This document shows positions 36,654 to 44,654 of a stretch of DNA of 64,000 nucleotides, one piece after another. The stretch spans positions 1 through 64,000 of the forward strand of contig JAPLDL010000022.1 of NCBI GenBank assembly GCA_026391735.1, in the 5' to 3' direction. Numbering within the stretch: the stretch's first letter is position 1; each line of letters opens with the position of its first letter. Both the position numbers and the translations under genes were made by a program. This DNA comes from Bacteroidota bacterium. Lineage in GTDB: Bacteria; Bacteroidota; Bacteroidia; Bacteroidales; FEN-979. The notes beneath the pieces were generated by a model, which did no database searches, was not told the DNA's origin, and was given only the letters and a program-made list of their open reading frames with translations.

Positions 36654-37733
36654 TTAGTTCCTGTCAATACAATTCAGATCTTTGAACGCCACTTTGAGAC
36701 GTTCTACCATCGAAGCCTGACCACTGCGCAGCCATACCCTGGGATCGTAAAATTTCTTGTTCGGCTTGTCTTCACCCTCAGGATTTCCAATCTGCCCCTG
36801 CAGGTAGCCTCCATTCTTCTTATAGAATTTCAGAACACCTTCCCAGAAAGCCCACTGAGTGTCGGTGTCGATATTCATCTTCACTACGCCATAACCAATA
36901 GCTTCTGCAATCTTCTCAGGCTCTGAGCCAGATCCGCCATGGAATACAAAATCCACAGGATTAGGACCGGTTTTGAATTTTTCCTGGATGTACACCTGTG
37001 AGTTATGGAGGATAATGGGTTCAAGCTTTACATTACCGGGTTTGTATACCCCATGAACATTCCCAAATGATGCGGCAATGGTAAAGTTATCGCTGATGCT
37101 TTTTAACTGTTCATAAGCAAATGCCACATGCTCGGGCTGGGTGTATAACCGGGAACTGTCAATTCCTGTGTTGTCAACCCCGTCCTCTTCTCCACCGGTC
37201 ACTCCAAGTTCAATTTCAAGTGTCATCCCCATCCTGCTCATCCTTTCAAGATAACGTTTGCAGATTTCAATATTCTCATTCAGAGGTTCTGCCGAAAGAT
37301 CAAGCATATGAGAGCTGAACAAGGGTTTGCCATATTCTTTGAAGTGTTTTTCACCGGCATCCAGAAGCCCGTCGATCCAGGGCAGGAGCTTTTTTGCAGC
37401 ATGGTCGGTGTGAATGATTACAGGAATGCCGTACATGTCGGCGACAGTATGAATATGCCGGGCCCCGGCAATACTGCCCAGGATAGCAACGGATTCGTTT
37501 TCGTTTTTAAGGCCTTTACCGGCAAAAAATACTCCGCCTCCATTTGAGAACTGAACAATTACAGGGGAATTCACCACTTTTGCCGCTTCAAGAACGGCGT
37601 TCACTGAATCTGACCCCACTACATTTACAGCAGGTATAGCGAACTTGTTGGCCTTGGCAATACGAAAAATTTCCTTCACGGCATTTCCTGTGGCAACACC
37701 TGGTTTTACTTTATCAAAGATTTTTTCTGACAT
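36654..37733 (-). CDS. fbaA: Class II fructose-bisphosphate aldolase
   Basis: Zn-dependent cleavage and formation of fructose-1,6-bisphosphate in glycolysis and gluconeogenesis. 359 residues, the length of the E. coli FbaA-type (class IIA) enzyme. Zinc and substrate motifs: IHTDHAAKKLLPWIDGLL, LEIELGVTGGEEDGVDN, FGNVHGVYKPGNVKL and VFHGGSGSEPEKIAEAI. A consensus promoter lies at 37824-37795. The 3' end abuts the heptamer array. Confidence 0.95.
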   Translation of the reverse strand: MSEKIFDKVKPGVATGNAVKEIFRIAKANKFAIPAVNVVGSDSVNAVLEAAKVVNSPVIVQFSNGGGVFFAGKGLKNENESVAILGSIAGARHIHTVADMYGIPVIIHTDHAAKKLLPWIDGLLDAGEKHFKEYGKPLFSSHMLDLSAEPLNENIEICKRYLERMSRMGMTLEIELGVTGGEEDGVDNTGIDSSRLYTQPEHVAFAYEQLKSISDNFTIAASFGNVHGVYKPGNVKLEPIILHNSQVYIQEKFKTGPNPVDFVFHGGSGSEPEKIAEAIGYGVVKMNIDTDTQWAFWEGVLKFYKKNGGYLQGQIGNPEGEDKPNKKFYDPRVWLRSGQASMVERLKVAFKDLNCIDRN

Positions 37734-37794
37734 ATATCTGATTTTTATGATTTTACTGAAATATCATCACCAACATTCAGTGGTGCTGAGAAAT

Positions 37795-37824
37795 CAAAAT
37801 TAATAAAAAGATAGCATATCGCAA
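37795..37824 (-). promoter_or_regulatory. Bacteroidota-type promoter for fbaA
   Basis: Minus strand: TTG at 37824-37822, a 19-base spacer, TAATTTTG at 37802-37795. Full consensus match, with a leader of about 58 bases to the ATG at 37733. Confidence 0.7.
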
Positions 37825-37908
37825 TAACATCTCCAATATTCATAATGCCATAACCTGCTTGCATCAGAGAGCATTCATCACGATTTGTATAAATAATCCA
37901 TTATTTCC

Positions 37909-37939
37909 TTGACATCACCTGTGTTTTTTTATATCTTTG
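37909..37939 (+). promoter_or_regulatory. Bacteroidota-type promoter for the coiled-coil membrane protein
   Basis: TTG at 37909-37911, a 20-base spacer, TATCTTTG at 37932-37939. Full match. ATG 30 bases further on at 37969. Confidence 0.7.
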
Positions 37940-37968
37940 AGAATCAGGAAACTAAATGTCTTTAAAAC

Positions 37969-38832
37969 ATGAAAACAATTATTACGGGAATTATTGCATT
38001 GATAATTCCGTTATTTCTTTTTGCCCAAACGGCAAAAGAGACCCAGGACCTTACGGTGGTCCACCAAAAGATTGGTAAACTTGAAAACGAGAACAACCGT
38101 CTGAAAAGTCAGCTGAATGTCCTTCAGAAAACACTTGAAAAAATTAATGCAGCCGAGATCACTGAGCATCTGGATCTTGCGAAACATGACTCCCTTGCGA
38201 GGGCAAGCCAGGACACGGTAAAATCCTACTCAGGCAAAATAGTTAAAACCCAGGAAGACATTGATGAGATAGAGCATGCCTTAATGCTGAGAAGTCTTGC
38301 TTTCGGCCTGATCTTATTGATCTTGATCATTCTCATCGCAATCCGTTTATGGACCCATAAGGGAGCACATAATAAAGAGACAGACGATATTCTTGAAAAA
38401 ATGAAAGCCCAGAGGGAGGAGCGCGAAAAGCGGATCTCTGAGCTCATGTCGTTAATTGAACAATCGGGAAAAGAAATATCATCACTCAGGCAGGAAACCG
38501 GTGACCGGCTGGTTGCATTTAGTGATAATCTTGCCCATATCGACAAGAATCTTCAAACACTTCTGAACGAGAGGTCAAATACTCTTGAACAACAGATCAA
38601 AGACGGGCTGGCCAGGATAAGAAAAGATCATGAAGAGGGAGGCCGGGAGCTACTTAAAAAGCTTGAGGAAGTCCATGCCATGGCAGTTTCAAAGATCGGT
38701 GAGCTCTCACAAAAGGTTGTTGATTCAGGGAAAAAAATCGACGATCAGATCGCATCGGCCTATAAAAAAACCGATGAACTTAAAACCGTTCTGGCCCGGG
38801 AAATAGAAGCGATCCGTTCGAAGTTCGAATAA
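37969..38832 (+). CDS. Exported/membrane coiled-coil protein, unknown function
   Basis: 287 residues: signal-like N-terminus (1-20, LIIPLFLFAQ), a periplasmic coiled coil (about 30-100, VHQKIGKLENENNRLKSQL), one membrane helix (about 107-127, LAFGLILLILIILIAIRL), and a long cytoplasmic coiled coil (about 135-287). If the first segment is cleaved, the protein has one pass with coiled coils on both sides. The pattern resembles signalling or scaffold proteins, but there is no recognised catalytic domain. Own promoter; followed by a heptamer array and tRNA-Arg. Confidence 0.7.
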   Translation: MKTIITGIIALIIPLFLFAQTAKETQDLTVVHQKIGKLENENNRLKSQLNVLQKTLEKINAAEITEHLDLAKHDSLARASQDTVKSYSGKIVKTQEDIDEIEHALMLRSLAFGLILLILIILIAIRLWTHKGAHNKETDDILEKMKAQREEREKRISELMSLIEQSGKEISSLRQETGDRLVAFSDNLAHIDKNLQTLLNERSNTLEQQIKDGLARIRKDHEEGGRELLKKLEEVHAMAVSKIGELSQKVVDSGKKIDDQIASAYKKTDELKTVLAREIEAIRSKFE

Positions 38833-38844
38833 TGTTTAGTTCTT

Positions 38845-38886
38845 GATGTCAGATGTCTGATATCTGATATCTGTCATCCGTCATCC
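38845..38886. repeat. Heptamer repeat array (GATGTCA/GATATCT type)
   Basis: Six 7-base units in phase: GATGTCA, GATGTCT, GATATCT twice, then GTCATCC twice, which is the reversed orientation (GGATGAC). The first unit sequence resembles the lysA-proximal array at 50479. Lies between the coiled-coil gene and the tRNA-Arg promoter. Confidence 0.75.
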
Positions 38887-38887
38887 C

Positions 38888-38917
38888 TTGTCTGCTTTGA
38901 TTTTTTCCCTATCTTTG
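38888..38917 (+). promoter_or_regulatory. Bacteroidota-type promoter for tRNA-Arg
   Basis: TTG at 38888-38890, a 19-base spacer, TATCTTTG at 38910-38917. Full consensus; the tRNA begins 12 bases downstream. Confidence 0.75.
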
Positions 38918-38929
38918 CCCTCAAGATCC

Positions 38930-39003
38930 GGCCCCGTAGTTCAATTGGATAGAATGGCAGATTCCGGTTCTGTTGGTTGGGGGTTCGAGTCCCTTCGGGG
39001 TCA
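38930..39003 (+). tRNA. tRNA-Arg (anticodon CCG)
   Basis: 74 bases. Acceptor GGCCCCG pairs with CGGGGTC (one G-T pair), discriminator A. Anticodon stem GCAGA/TCTGT with loop TTCCGGT gives CCG. T-loop TTCGAGT. CCA is not encoded. Flanked by a consensus promoter and a 21-bp hairpin, so it is an independent unit. Confidence 0.95.
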
Positions 39004-39009
39004 CTTAAC

Positions 39010-39060
39010 TTAATAACACAAGCCTTGCAATTCTTTGATTTGCAAGGCTTGTGTTATTAA
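39010..39060 (+). terminator. Large perfect hairpin after tRNA-Arg
   Basis: Arms 39010-39030 and 39040-39060 are a 21-bp perfect inverted repeat around a 9-base loop (TTCTTTGAT). The right arm ends in TTATTAA rather than a long T run. Convergent genes flank it, so a bidirectional terminator is likely; the perfect arms could also mark processing. Confidence 0.7.
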
Positions 39061-39100
39061 AGGGCATTGGGAAGTCACATTTACCAGATTCCTTAAGGTT

Positions 39101-40306
39101 TCAGCTTCCTGAACTGAGCTCTAATGGAAGGGTAAAGTAAAACTCAGAACCTTCACCAAACTTGCTTTTTACTCCGGCTTCACCTTGGTGTGACTCCACT
39201 ATTTTTTTTACAATGGTTAAACCAAGTCCGGTGCTCTTTTCCCCTCCGGTTGAACGGGTTGAGGTTTTTTGGAAAGGCTTGAATAATCTATGCAATTCGG
39301 TTTCTTTAATACCCTGGCCCTGGTCCTTTACCGATATCCTTGCGGTATGAGCTTTAGCACTCAATGTTATCGTTATTGCGGATCCCGAGAATGAATACTT
39401 CATTGCATTGGAAATCAAGTTTGTAAGGACCTGTTCTATCTTTGGTCTGTCAATTAATGCAATAACCTGTTTACCAGGCTTCTTGAAAATAAGTTCCATC
39501 GACTTGGCGTGTGCAAAGAGTTTGTTGTTCTCAATTGTTTCGCCGATGAGTTCCACCAGATCCTGCTTTGTAATGCGAAGTTCCAGCCTCCCCGATTCGA
39601 TATTCGCAATATCCAACAGATCATTGACAAGGCCAAGCATGAAATCCCCGGTCTTGTGAATACGCTGAATAATATCTGACAGCTCTTCCGGATCTATATT
39701 AGCCACTTCGCTGATAAGCAATTCAGAATATCCGAGGATCACACTTATAGGGCTTCTGAGGTCATGGGAGGCAATTCCCAGGAATTGGTTTTTGAGCTTA
39801 TTCAGTTCGTCAAGTTCTTTGTTTTTCTTGGCCAGATCCCTTTGCATATTAACCAGTTCATTATTCAACCGGCTTAATTCCTCGTAAAATGAAACCGCTG
39901 GTTCATCATTATTGTTCTGAAACTTGGCATTTTCCTTCGTTACCGCCCTGATGATATTCGTTTGTTCATTATTGATCCTGCTCAGTTCGGCAAACAGCAA
40001 CTGAGCGCCATTTTTGGTTGTAGCTGCTGCAATTCCTATGTGGTCTTTAAAAACTCCGCCGAAAAAAGAAAACGTTTCAGGGCCTTTTAAAGTATTCACA
40101 TTAATTTCCCATCCAATGGCAGTCCCCTTAACTTTCAGTTCCAGGAAAAAATTGAGCATTTTATCAAGCTCACCATGGATCACTGCCGAGAAAAGCATAT
40201 TCCCTTCAAGCGAAGAAGGCAGGATCTGATTTTCATCATGAAGTATTTGAATTACCCGGCCGTCAAGGTTACATAACAAAGAGAAGCGTTTTCCGGTTTT
40301 TTCCAT
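39101..40306 (-). CDS. Soluble sensor histidine kinase
   Basis: 401 residues from the ATG at 40306. The frame is open to 40366, but a consensus promoter with its -7 at 40371-40364 covers that codon, so the first ATG after the predicted start (MEKTGKRFSLL) is preferred. The N-terminal ~115 residues look like a PAS/sensor-type domain (LCNLDGRVIQILHDENQIL). A coiled coil (about 140-175) leads to HisKA, GIASHDLRSPISVILGYSELL (His 181), and HATPase motifs NLISNAMKYS, VKDQGQGI and KSTGLGLTIVKKI. No membrane helix, so it senses in the cytoplasm. No adjacent response regulator (orphan). Confidence 0.88.
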   Translation of the reverse strand: MEKTGKRFSLLCNLDGRVIQILHDENQILPSSLEGNMLFSAVIHGELDKMLNFFLELKVKGTAIGWEINVNTLKGPETFSFFGGVFKDHIGIAAATTKNGAQLLFAELSRINNEQTNIIRAVTKENAKFQNNNDEPAVSFYEELSRLNNELVNMQRDLAKKNKELDELNKLKNQFLGIASHDLRSPISVILGYSELLISEVANIDPEELSDIIQRIHKTGDFMLGLVNDLLDIANIESGRLELRITKQDLVELIGETIENNKLFAHAKSMELIFKKPGKQVIALIDRPKIEQVLTNLISNAMKYSFSGSAITITLSAKAHTARISVKDQGQGIKETELHRLFKPFQKTSTRSTGGEKSTGLGLTIVKKIVESHQGEAGVKSKFGEGSEFYFTLPLELSSGS

Positions 40307-40363
40307 GGCAACAGAATGCTTACTGATTATGAGTAAATCCGAAGCTTTAGATAGAAAGTTGAA

Positions 40364-40392
40364 CAAAGATATGCCTTCGGTATAAATAACAA
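40364..40392 (-). promoter_or_regulatory. Bacteroidota-type promoter for the soluble kinase
   Basis: Minus strand: TTG at 40392-40390, an 18-base spacer, TATCTTTG at 40371-40364. Full match, and it places transcription start after the first possible ATG at 40366. Confidence 0.65.
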
Positions 40393-40480
40393 AACTTTTT
40401 AAAAGTTTTTTCTATTCTGGCTGCGGGCCCTGCATCACAGGGTGGTCCAAATAGTCTTGGTAACTTCCAAACCTTGTCTG

Positions 40481-40513
40481 TTGTCAACGGTTTCCCTTTT
40501 TTAGGTAATTTAG
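40481..40513 (+). promoter_or_regulatory. Possible promoter for the small membrane protein
   Basis: TTG at 40481-40483, a 22-base spacer, TAATTTAG at 40506-40513 (one mismatch to TAnnTTTG). Same spacing and mismatch as the site at 5273-5305. ATG at 40543. Confidence 0.35.
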
Positions 40514-40542
40514 CCGGCGGTCATAATGTATAATACTTACCT

Positions 40543-41010
40543 ATGGATAATTCAAAATTATTGCTCCCCCGGTTCTTCAGATATATTGGAATCGTTTTTA
40601 CGCTTGCCGGAATAGTATTTACCATTATACGTTTCGGATACGGGATCAAACCCGATTTTCTTGAAACCAGGGTCTTTGTTGTCTATGCAGCCTATCTTCA
40701 GACCTCTGAATTCAGGTTTATCACGAACAATATCAGTGAAGAGATTTGTGGTATAACCCTTTTACTCGGATTGTTTTTCCTGGCTTTTTCCAGGTTCAGA
40801 AACGAAACTGAAGCCATTTGGGCTTTGCGCACAAAATCCTTTATATATTCTTTATACACCCATTCGGCAATGCTTCTGTTTTGCCTTATTTTCATTTACG
40901 GCTGGGGCTTTCTGATCCTGATGACAGCAAACCTGTTTTTATTCCTCTCGATATATACCATCTGGTTTTATATCCTTTTCTTCAGGTCGCGGTACGGAGC
41001 GAATGAATAA
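40543..41010 (+). CDS. Small integral membrane protein, unknown function
   Basis: 155 residues with four predicted membrane helices (about 11-30, 69-86, 106-124 and 126-147), basic N-terminus (LLPRFFRYIG). The second helix is preceded by an extracellular-type loop with YLQTSEFRFITNNISEE. No known family recognised. 36 bases upstream of the C10 protease gene, so they may be co-transcribed. Confidence 0.6.
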   Translation: MDNSKLLLPRFFRYIGIVFTLAGIVFTIIRFGYGIKPDFLETRVFVVYAAYLQTSEFRFITNNISEEICGITLLLGLFFLAFSRFRNETEAIWALRTKSFIYSLYTHSAMLLFCLIFIYGWGFLILMTANLFLFLSIYTIWFYILFFRSRYGANE

Positions 41011-41046
41011 TATCCGTATTTTCGTGACCTCCAAATTTTTATAAGC

Positions 41047-43950
41047 ATGAAGAAACTTTTTATGATTCTCTGCCTGTTGCTTATCATACCGGCAGTTTGG
41101 GCGAAGCATGTCCCCCAGCAGGATGCTGCAAAAATAGCCACCACGTTTTACAGCCTGAATAATCCTATGGGTGTTACGAGTCCTCAGCTGTTTTCACAAA
41201 CGGTAAGGTCATGGGACAACACCCCTTCGCTTTATATTTTCAGGTTTACATCAGGAGGATTCGTGATCATCGCTGCAGATGATGCAGCTATACCGGTGCT
41301 TGGATATTCTTTCGATAATGATATGCCTGAACAAATTGACAACCCGGCAACTAAGGAATGGCTTGACAACTATTGCAAGGAGATCAGTTATATCGCCGGC
41401 AATAATCTGGATAACACAGAAACGTTGAAACAGTGGAACTCGATCCGGAACGGAGAAGCCATGGCGCCTACTGCAGATGTTGCCCCCATGTTAACAACTT
41501 CCTGGGACCAGGGTTGTTATTACAACACATTATGTCCGGCCGATGGGGGCGGACAATGTGGTCATGTTTGGACTGGTTGTGTGGCAACTGCGATGTCGCA
41601 GATCATGAAATTCCATAATTTTCCACCACAGGGTGTTGGCCAGCATACCTACAACGCACCGGGATATGGTACTCAAACAGCAAATTTCGGAACCACAACC
41701 TATAACTGGACTTCCATGCCCAATTCTGTCAACAGTAACAATCCCGCCGTTGCAACGCTCATGTACCATGCCGGCGTTTCTGTTGATATGAATTACGGAA
41801 CCAGTGGCTCCGGAGCTTTCAGCGAAAGCGTTCCGGGTTCACTTCTGAATTATTTTAATTACAGCCCGGATATCGATATAAAATACAAGGATAATTATAC
41901 AAATGTCGAGGATTTTAAAGCCCTGCTCAGGGCCGATCTTGACGAGCATCTCCCGATCTATTACAGCGGTGCAAACTCGACCGAAGGACATGCCTGGGTT
42001 TGTGACGGATATCGTTTGAGCGACGGCAAGTTCCATTTTAACTGGGGATGGTCTGGTTCTTCAAACGGCTATTATGCTATTGGAAACCTCAACCCTGGCG
42101 GATATACATTCAACCTCAATAATGCAGTTGTGCTGCATATCAAACCCTACAACCCCAATCTCATTGTAAGGATAAACCACCCGGTTGATAAAGCCGTAAT
42201 AGGAGTCGGGTATTCTGTTGATATAAAAGCCAGCGTTATCAGGGGTTCTGCAACGATCATGAAGATCTTTATTGACAGTGTCGAACGGTTTTCATTCGCC
42301 GGGGATTCCATAACCTATACCTGGAATACAACCGCTGCTGATCTGGGGTCGCATATTGTTAAAGCATATGCCATAAACGCAACCGACACTGTATATTACA
42401 AAGAACTGGTGAATGTCGCTGAATGGATATCCCAATCCAGCGGGTTCAGCACTCCCACCAGGGCGGTCACATACCTGAGCGTTGTCGACAGTAATGTGGT
42501 TTGGGGTACAGCCGCCGACGGGACTAACCTGCAGGGAGCCTGTTCCGATTTTACCAGGACACTCGATGGGGGAACTACATGGACTCCCGGTGTGATCACA
42601 AATACCACGGGCCTTGCTTCGGCCATGATATTTGCCACTGATTCCAACACGGCCTATGTTGCCATGTACAAGGTTTCGGGCAGTAAGCCGATGGGTATTT
42701 ATATGACTTCGGATGGAGGAGCTACATGGGCCCGCCAGACTACCGCTGCATTCAGCAACTCAGCATCCTTCCCTGACATGGTTCATTTTTTCAACGCCAA
42801 TGACGGAGTATGCATGGGTGACCCAATCAACGGGAAATTCGAAATTTATACTACCACCAATGCAGGAACAACCTGGACCCTGATCCCGGGTTCGGGAAAC
42901 CCGGCTCCTCTCAGCGGGGAATTCGGTGTTGTTGGCTATTATTCAGCTATTCATGATACGGTATGGTTCGGCACAAATAAAGGCAGGGTGTATAAATCGG
43001 TAAACAAAGGGGTAAGCTGGACTGTTTCCTCTGCTCCGGGAATGAGCGCCGACTATGTCAAGCCTATGTTCATGAACGGGAACCACGGACTGTTGCTTGA
43101 TGAAAGCTCAGGAACCGGACTTCTTTGCGAGTCGTTCGACGGTGGCGCCACCTGGACGAATGTAACCTATACCGGCCCGGATTATTCCGGTGATATTGCC
43201 TATGTCCCCGGTACTCCGAATACCTGGGTGCGATCAGGTTCTCAGGGCACACTCGGCTGCGCCTATTCCTTTAACGGAGGCCATACATGGTATGACTTCA
43301 TCGGAACAACCGGCGCCCTGTACTTTCAGATGGGCTGGCTGAATAATCATTGCGGCTGGGCAGGAGGCGAGAATGCCAATGCAACCGAAAACGGAGTTTA
43401 TAAATTTATCGGCCTTCTTCAGCAGCCTCTCCCCCCCCCCTTGAATGTAAATCCTCTTCCCAACAACCACAGCGTTGAAATTACCTGGAACCTGCCTAAC
43501 TATGACCCCACACAGATGACCTTGCAGGGGTATAACGTAAGCAGGGATGGTACAAAGATCAATGCCACCATTGTCTCCGGCCTTGCTTACACCGATAATG
43601 CTGTGCCAAGCGGACAGCATACGTATTGCATCTCGGCAGTATACAACATCGGAGAATCCCTGGGAAATTGCAAAACAGTTGATGTGGCTGTTGGTATTAC
43701 CCATTCAGGAGATCAGCCTTCACTGAGCATTTATCCGAATCCTGCTCATGGCAGTTTGCTGGTAAAGACCTCGGGACAGTATGCATTGATAACGATCTTT
43801 AATCAGACAGGAAATGAAATGTATCTTCCACTGAAAGAGATTTCTTCGGATCTTGTGAACATTGATATCTCCGCATTTCCCGCCGGCATATACATTGTAT
43901 CGGTAAGAAGCTCCCAGGGTCTTGCAAGGACCAAACTGGTGGTTTATTAA
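41047..43950 (+). CDS. Secreted C10 (streptopain-like) cysteine protease with T9SS type A domain
   Basis: 967 residues. Signal peptide (1-19), a propeptide of the Spi/streptopain type (about 25-130), and a C10 peptidase domain with catalytic Cys 178 (GHVWTGCVATAMSQIM) and His 315 (EGHAWVCDGY). An Ig-like segment (about 375-460) is followed by about six BNR/Asp-box-like turns (DGGTTWTPG, DGGATWARQ, NAGTTWTL, NKGVSWTV, DGGATWTN, NGGHTWYD; about 460-790). After a C10 tract come a fibronectin-III-like domain (about 799-890) and a type A sorting domain (LSIYPNPAHGSLLVKT ... FPAGIYIVSV). It is therefore a surface-exported protease, perhaps active on host or environmental protein. Confidence 0.9.
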   Translation: MKKLFMILCLLLIIPAVWAKHVPQQDAAKIATTFYSLNNPMGVTSPQLFSQTVRSWDNTPSLYIFRFTSGGFVIIAADDAAIPVLGYSFDNDMPEQIDNPATKEWLDNYCKEISYIAGNNLDNTETLKQWNSIRNGEAMAPTADVAPMLTTSWDQGCYYNTLCPADGGGQCGHVWTGCVATAMSQIMKFHNFPPQGVGQHTYNAPGYGTQTANFGTTTYNWTSMPNSVNSNNPAVATLMYHAGVSVDMNYGTSGSGAFSESVPGSLLNYFNYSPDIDIKYKDNYTNVEDFKALLRADLDEHLPIYYSGANSTEGHAWVCDGYRLSDGKFHFNWGWSGSSNGYYAIGNLNPGGYTFNLNNAVVLHIKPYNPNLIVRINHPVDKAVIGVGYSVDIKASVIRGSATIMKIFIDSVERFSFAGDSITYTWNTTAADLGSHIVKAYAINATDTVYYKELVNVAEWISQSSGFSTPTRAVTYLSVVDSNVVWGTAADGTNLQGACSDFTRTLDGGTTWTPGVITNTTGLASAMIFATDSNTAYVAMYKVSGSKPMGIYMTSDGGATWARQTTAAFSNSASFPDMVHFFNANDGVCMGDPINGKFEIYTTTNAGTTWTLIPGSGNPAPLSGEFGVVGYYSAIHDTVWFGTNKGRVYKSVNKGVSWTVSSAPGMSADYVKPMFMNGNHGLLLDESSGTGLLCESFDGGATWTNVTYTGPDYSGDIAYVPGTPNTWVRSGSQGTLGCAYSFNGGHTWYDFIGTTGALYFQMGWLNNHCGWAGGENANATENGVYKFIGLLQQPLPPPLNVNPLPNNHSVEITWNLPNYDPTQMTLQGYNVSRDGTKINATIVSGLAYTDNAVPSGQHTYCISAVYNIGESLGNCKTVDVAVGITHSGDQPSLSIYPNPAHGSLLVKTSGQYALITIFNQTGNEMYLPLKEISSDLVNIDISAFPAGIYIVSVRSSQGLARTKLVVY
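43431..43440 (+). repeat. C10 tract inside the C10 protease gene
   Basis: Ten C residues after CTCT, encoding P-P-P after Leu 795, between the propeller and the Fn3-like domain. Losing one C gives CCT-TGA at once. Gaining one C gives a stop 12 codons later (CGT-TGA). Either slip removes the Fn3-like and sorting domains. Confidence 0.9.
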
Positions 43951-43961
43951 TTCCTTGTTTC

Positions 43962-44006
43962 AAAAAGAACCCTTTGGACCAACCAGGTCCGAAGGGTTCT
44001 TTTTTT
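43962..44006 (+). terminator. Strong intrinsic terminator after the C10 protease
   Basis: Stem 43962-43980/43986-44006 with one T-G pair, loop AACCA, then a run of seven T. It ends the protease transcript before the sodC promoter. Confidence 0.95.
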
Positions 44007-44060
44007 ATTTGAATGTAAAAAGTAATTCCTTCAGAATTCGCTATTTAGAATCATTTTAAT

Positions 44061-44068
44061 TATCTTTG
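44061..44068 (+). promoter_or_regulatory. -7 promoter element for sodC
   Basis: TATCTTTG, a full TAnnTTTG match, 20 bases before the ATG at 44088. No TTG at the -33 position. Confidence 0.5.
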
Positions 44069-44087
44069 TGATCAAAATATCAGGATC

Positions 44088-44654
44088 ATGAAAACAAAAG
44101 CGTTAATTTCGATCATAGGTCTTACACTGGCTATTGGATTCTCAACAGTCTTTGCCCAGGACCATAAGCAAATGAATATGGCTCCCGGGCCAGCTGCCCC
44201 GGCGCAAAAAGCAATCTGCGTGCTGTATGCCACTTTGGGTAATTCGGTTAGCGGAACAGTCACCTTTACAAAAGTGCCTGAAGGCGTTAGGATTTTTGCC
44301 GAACTCAGCGGGCTGACTCCCGGGAAACACGGGTTTCATATCCATGAATTCGGAGACTGCAGTTCACCTGACGGTACTTCTGCAGGCGGACATTTCAATC
44401 CGTCAGGATCTCCTCATGGCGCCCCAATGGATATGAGCAGGCATGCAGGCGATATGGGCAATATTGAAGCCGATGCAAGCGGAAAAGCACATCTGGATTA
44501 TATAGATCCGCATATGAGTTTTGATGGGCCGAATTCAATCCTGGGAAGATCGGTGATCGTCCATGCAAAAGATGATGACATGAAAACCCAGCCCACCGGG
44601 AATGCCGGACCACGTATTGCCTGTGGTGTGATCGGGCTGGCAAAAGCCCAGTAA
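44088..44654 (+). CDS. sodC: Cu/Zn superoxide dismutase, periplasmic
   Basis: Converts superoxide to hydrogen peroxide and oxygen outside the cytoplasm. 188 residues: signal peptide (about 1-24, ending TVFAQ), a Met/His-rich linker (DHKQMNMAPGP), and the SOD fold with GFHIHEFGDC (metal ligands and disulfide Cys), GGHFNPSGSPHG, a second metal region HAGDMGN, and GNAGPRIACGVIG (second disulfide Cys and active-site Arg). It meets the asmA-like gene stop to stop with no base between (TAA at 44652, TTA at 44655). Confidence 0.96.
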   Translation: MKTKALISIIGLTLAIGFSTVFAQDHKQMNMAPGPAAPAQKAICVLYATLGNSVSGTVTFTKVPEGVRIFAELSGLTPGKHGFHIHEFGDCSSPDGTSAGGHFNPSGSPHGAPMDMSRHAGDMGNIEADASGKAHLDYIDPHMSFDGPNSILGRSVIVHAKDDDMKTQPTGNAGPRIACGVIGLAKAQ

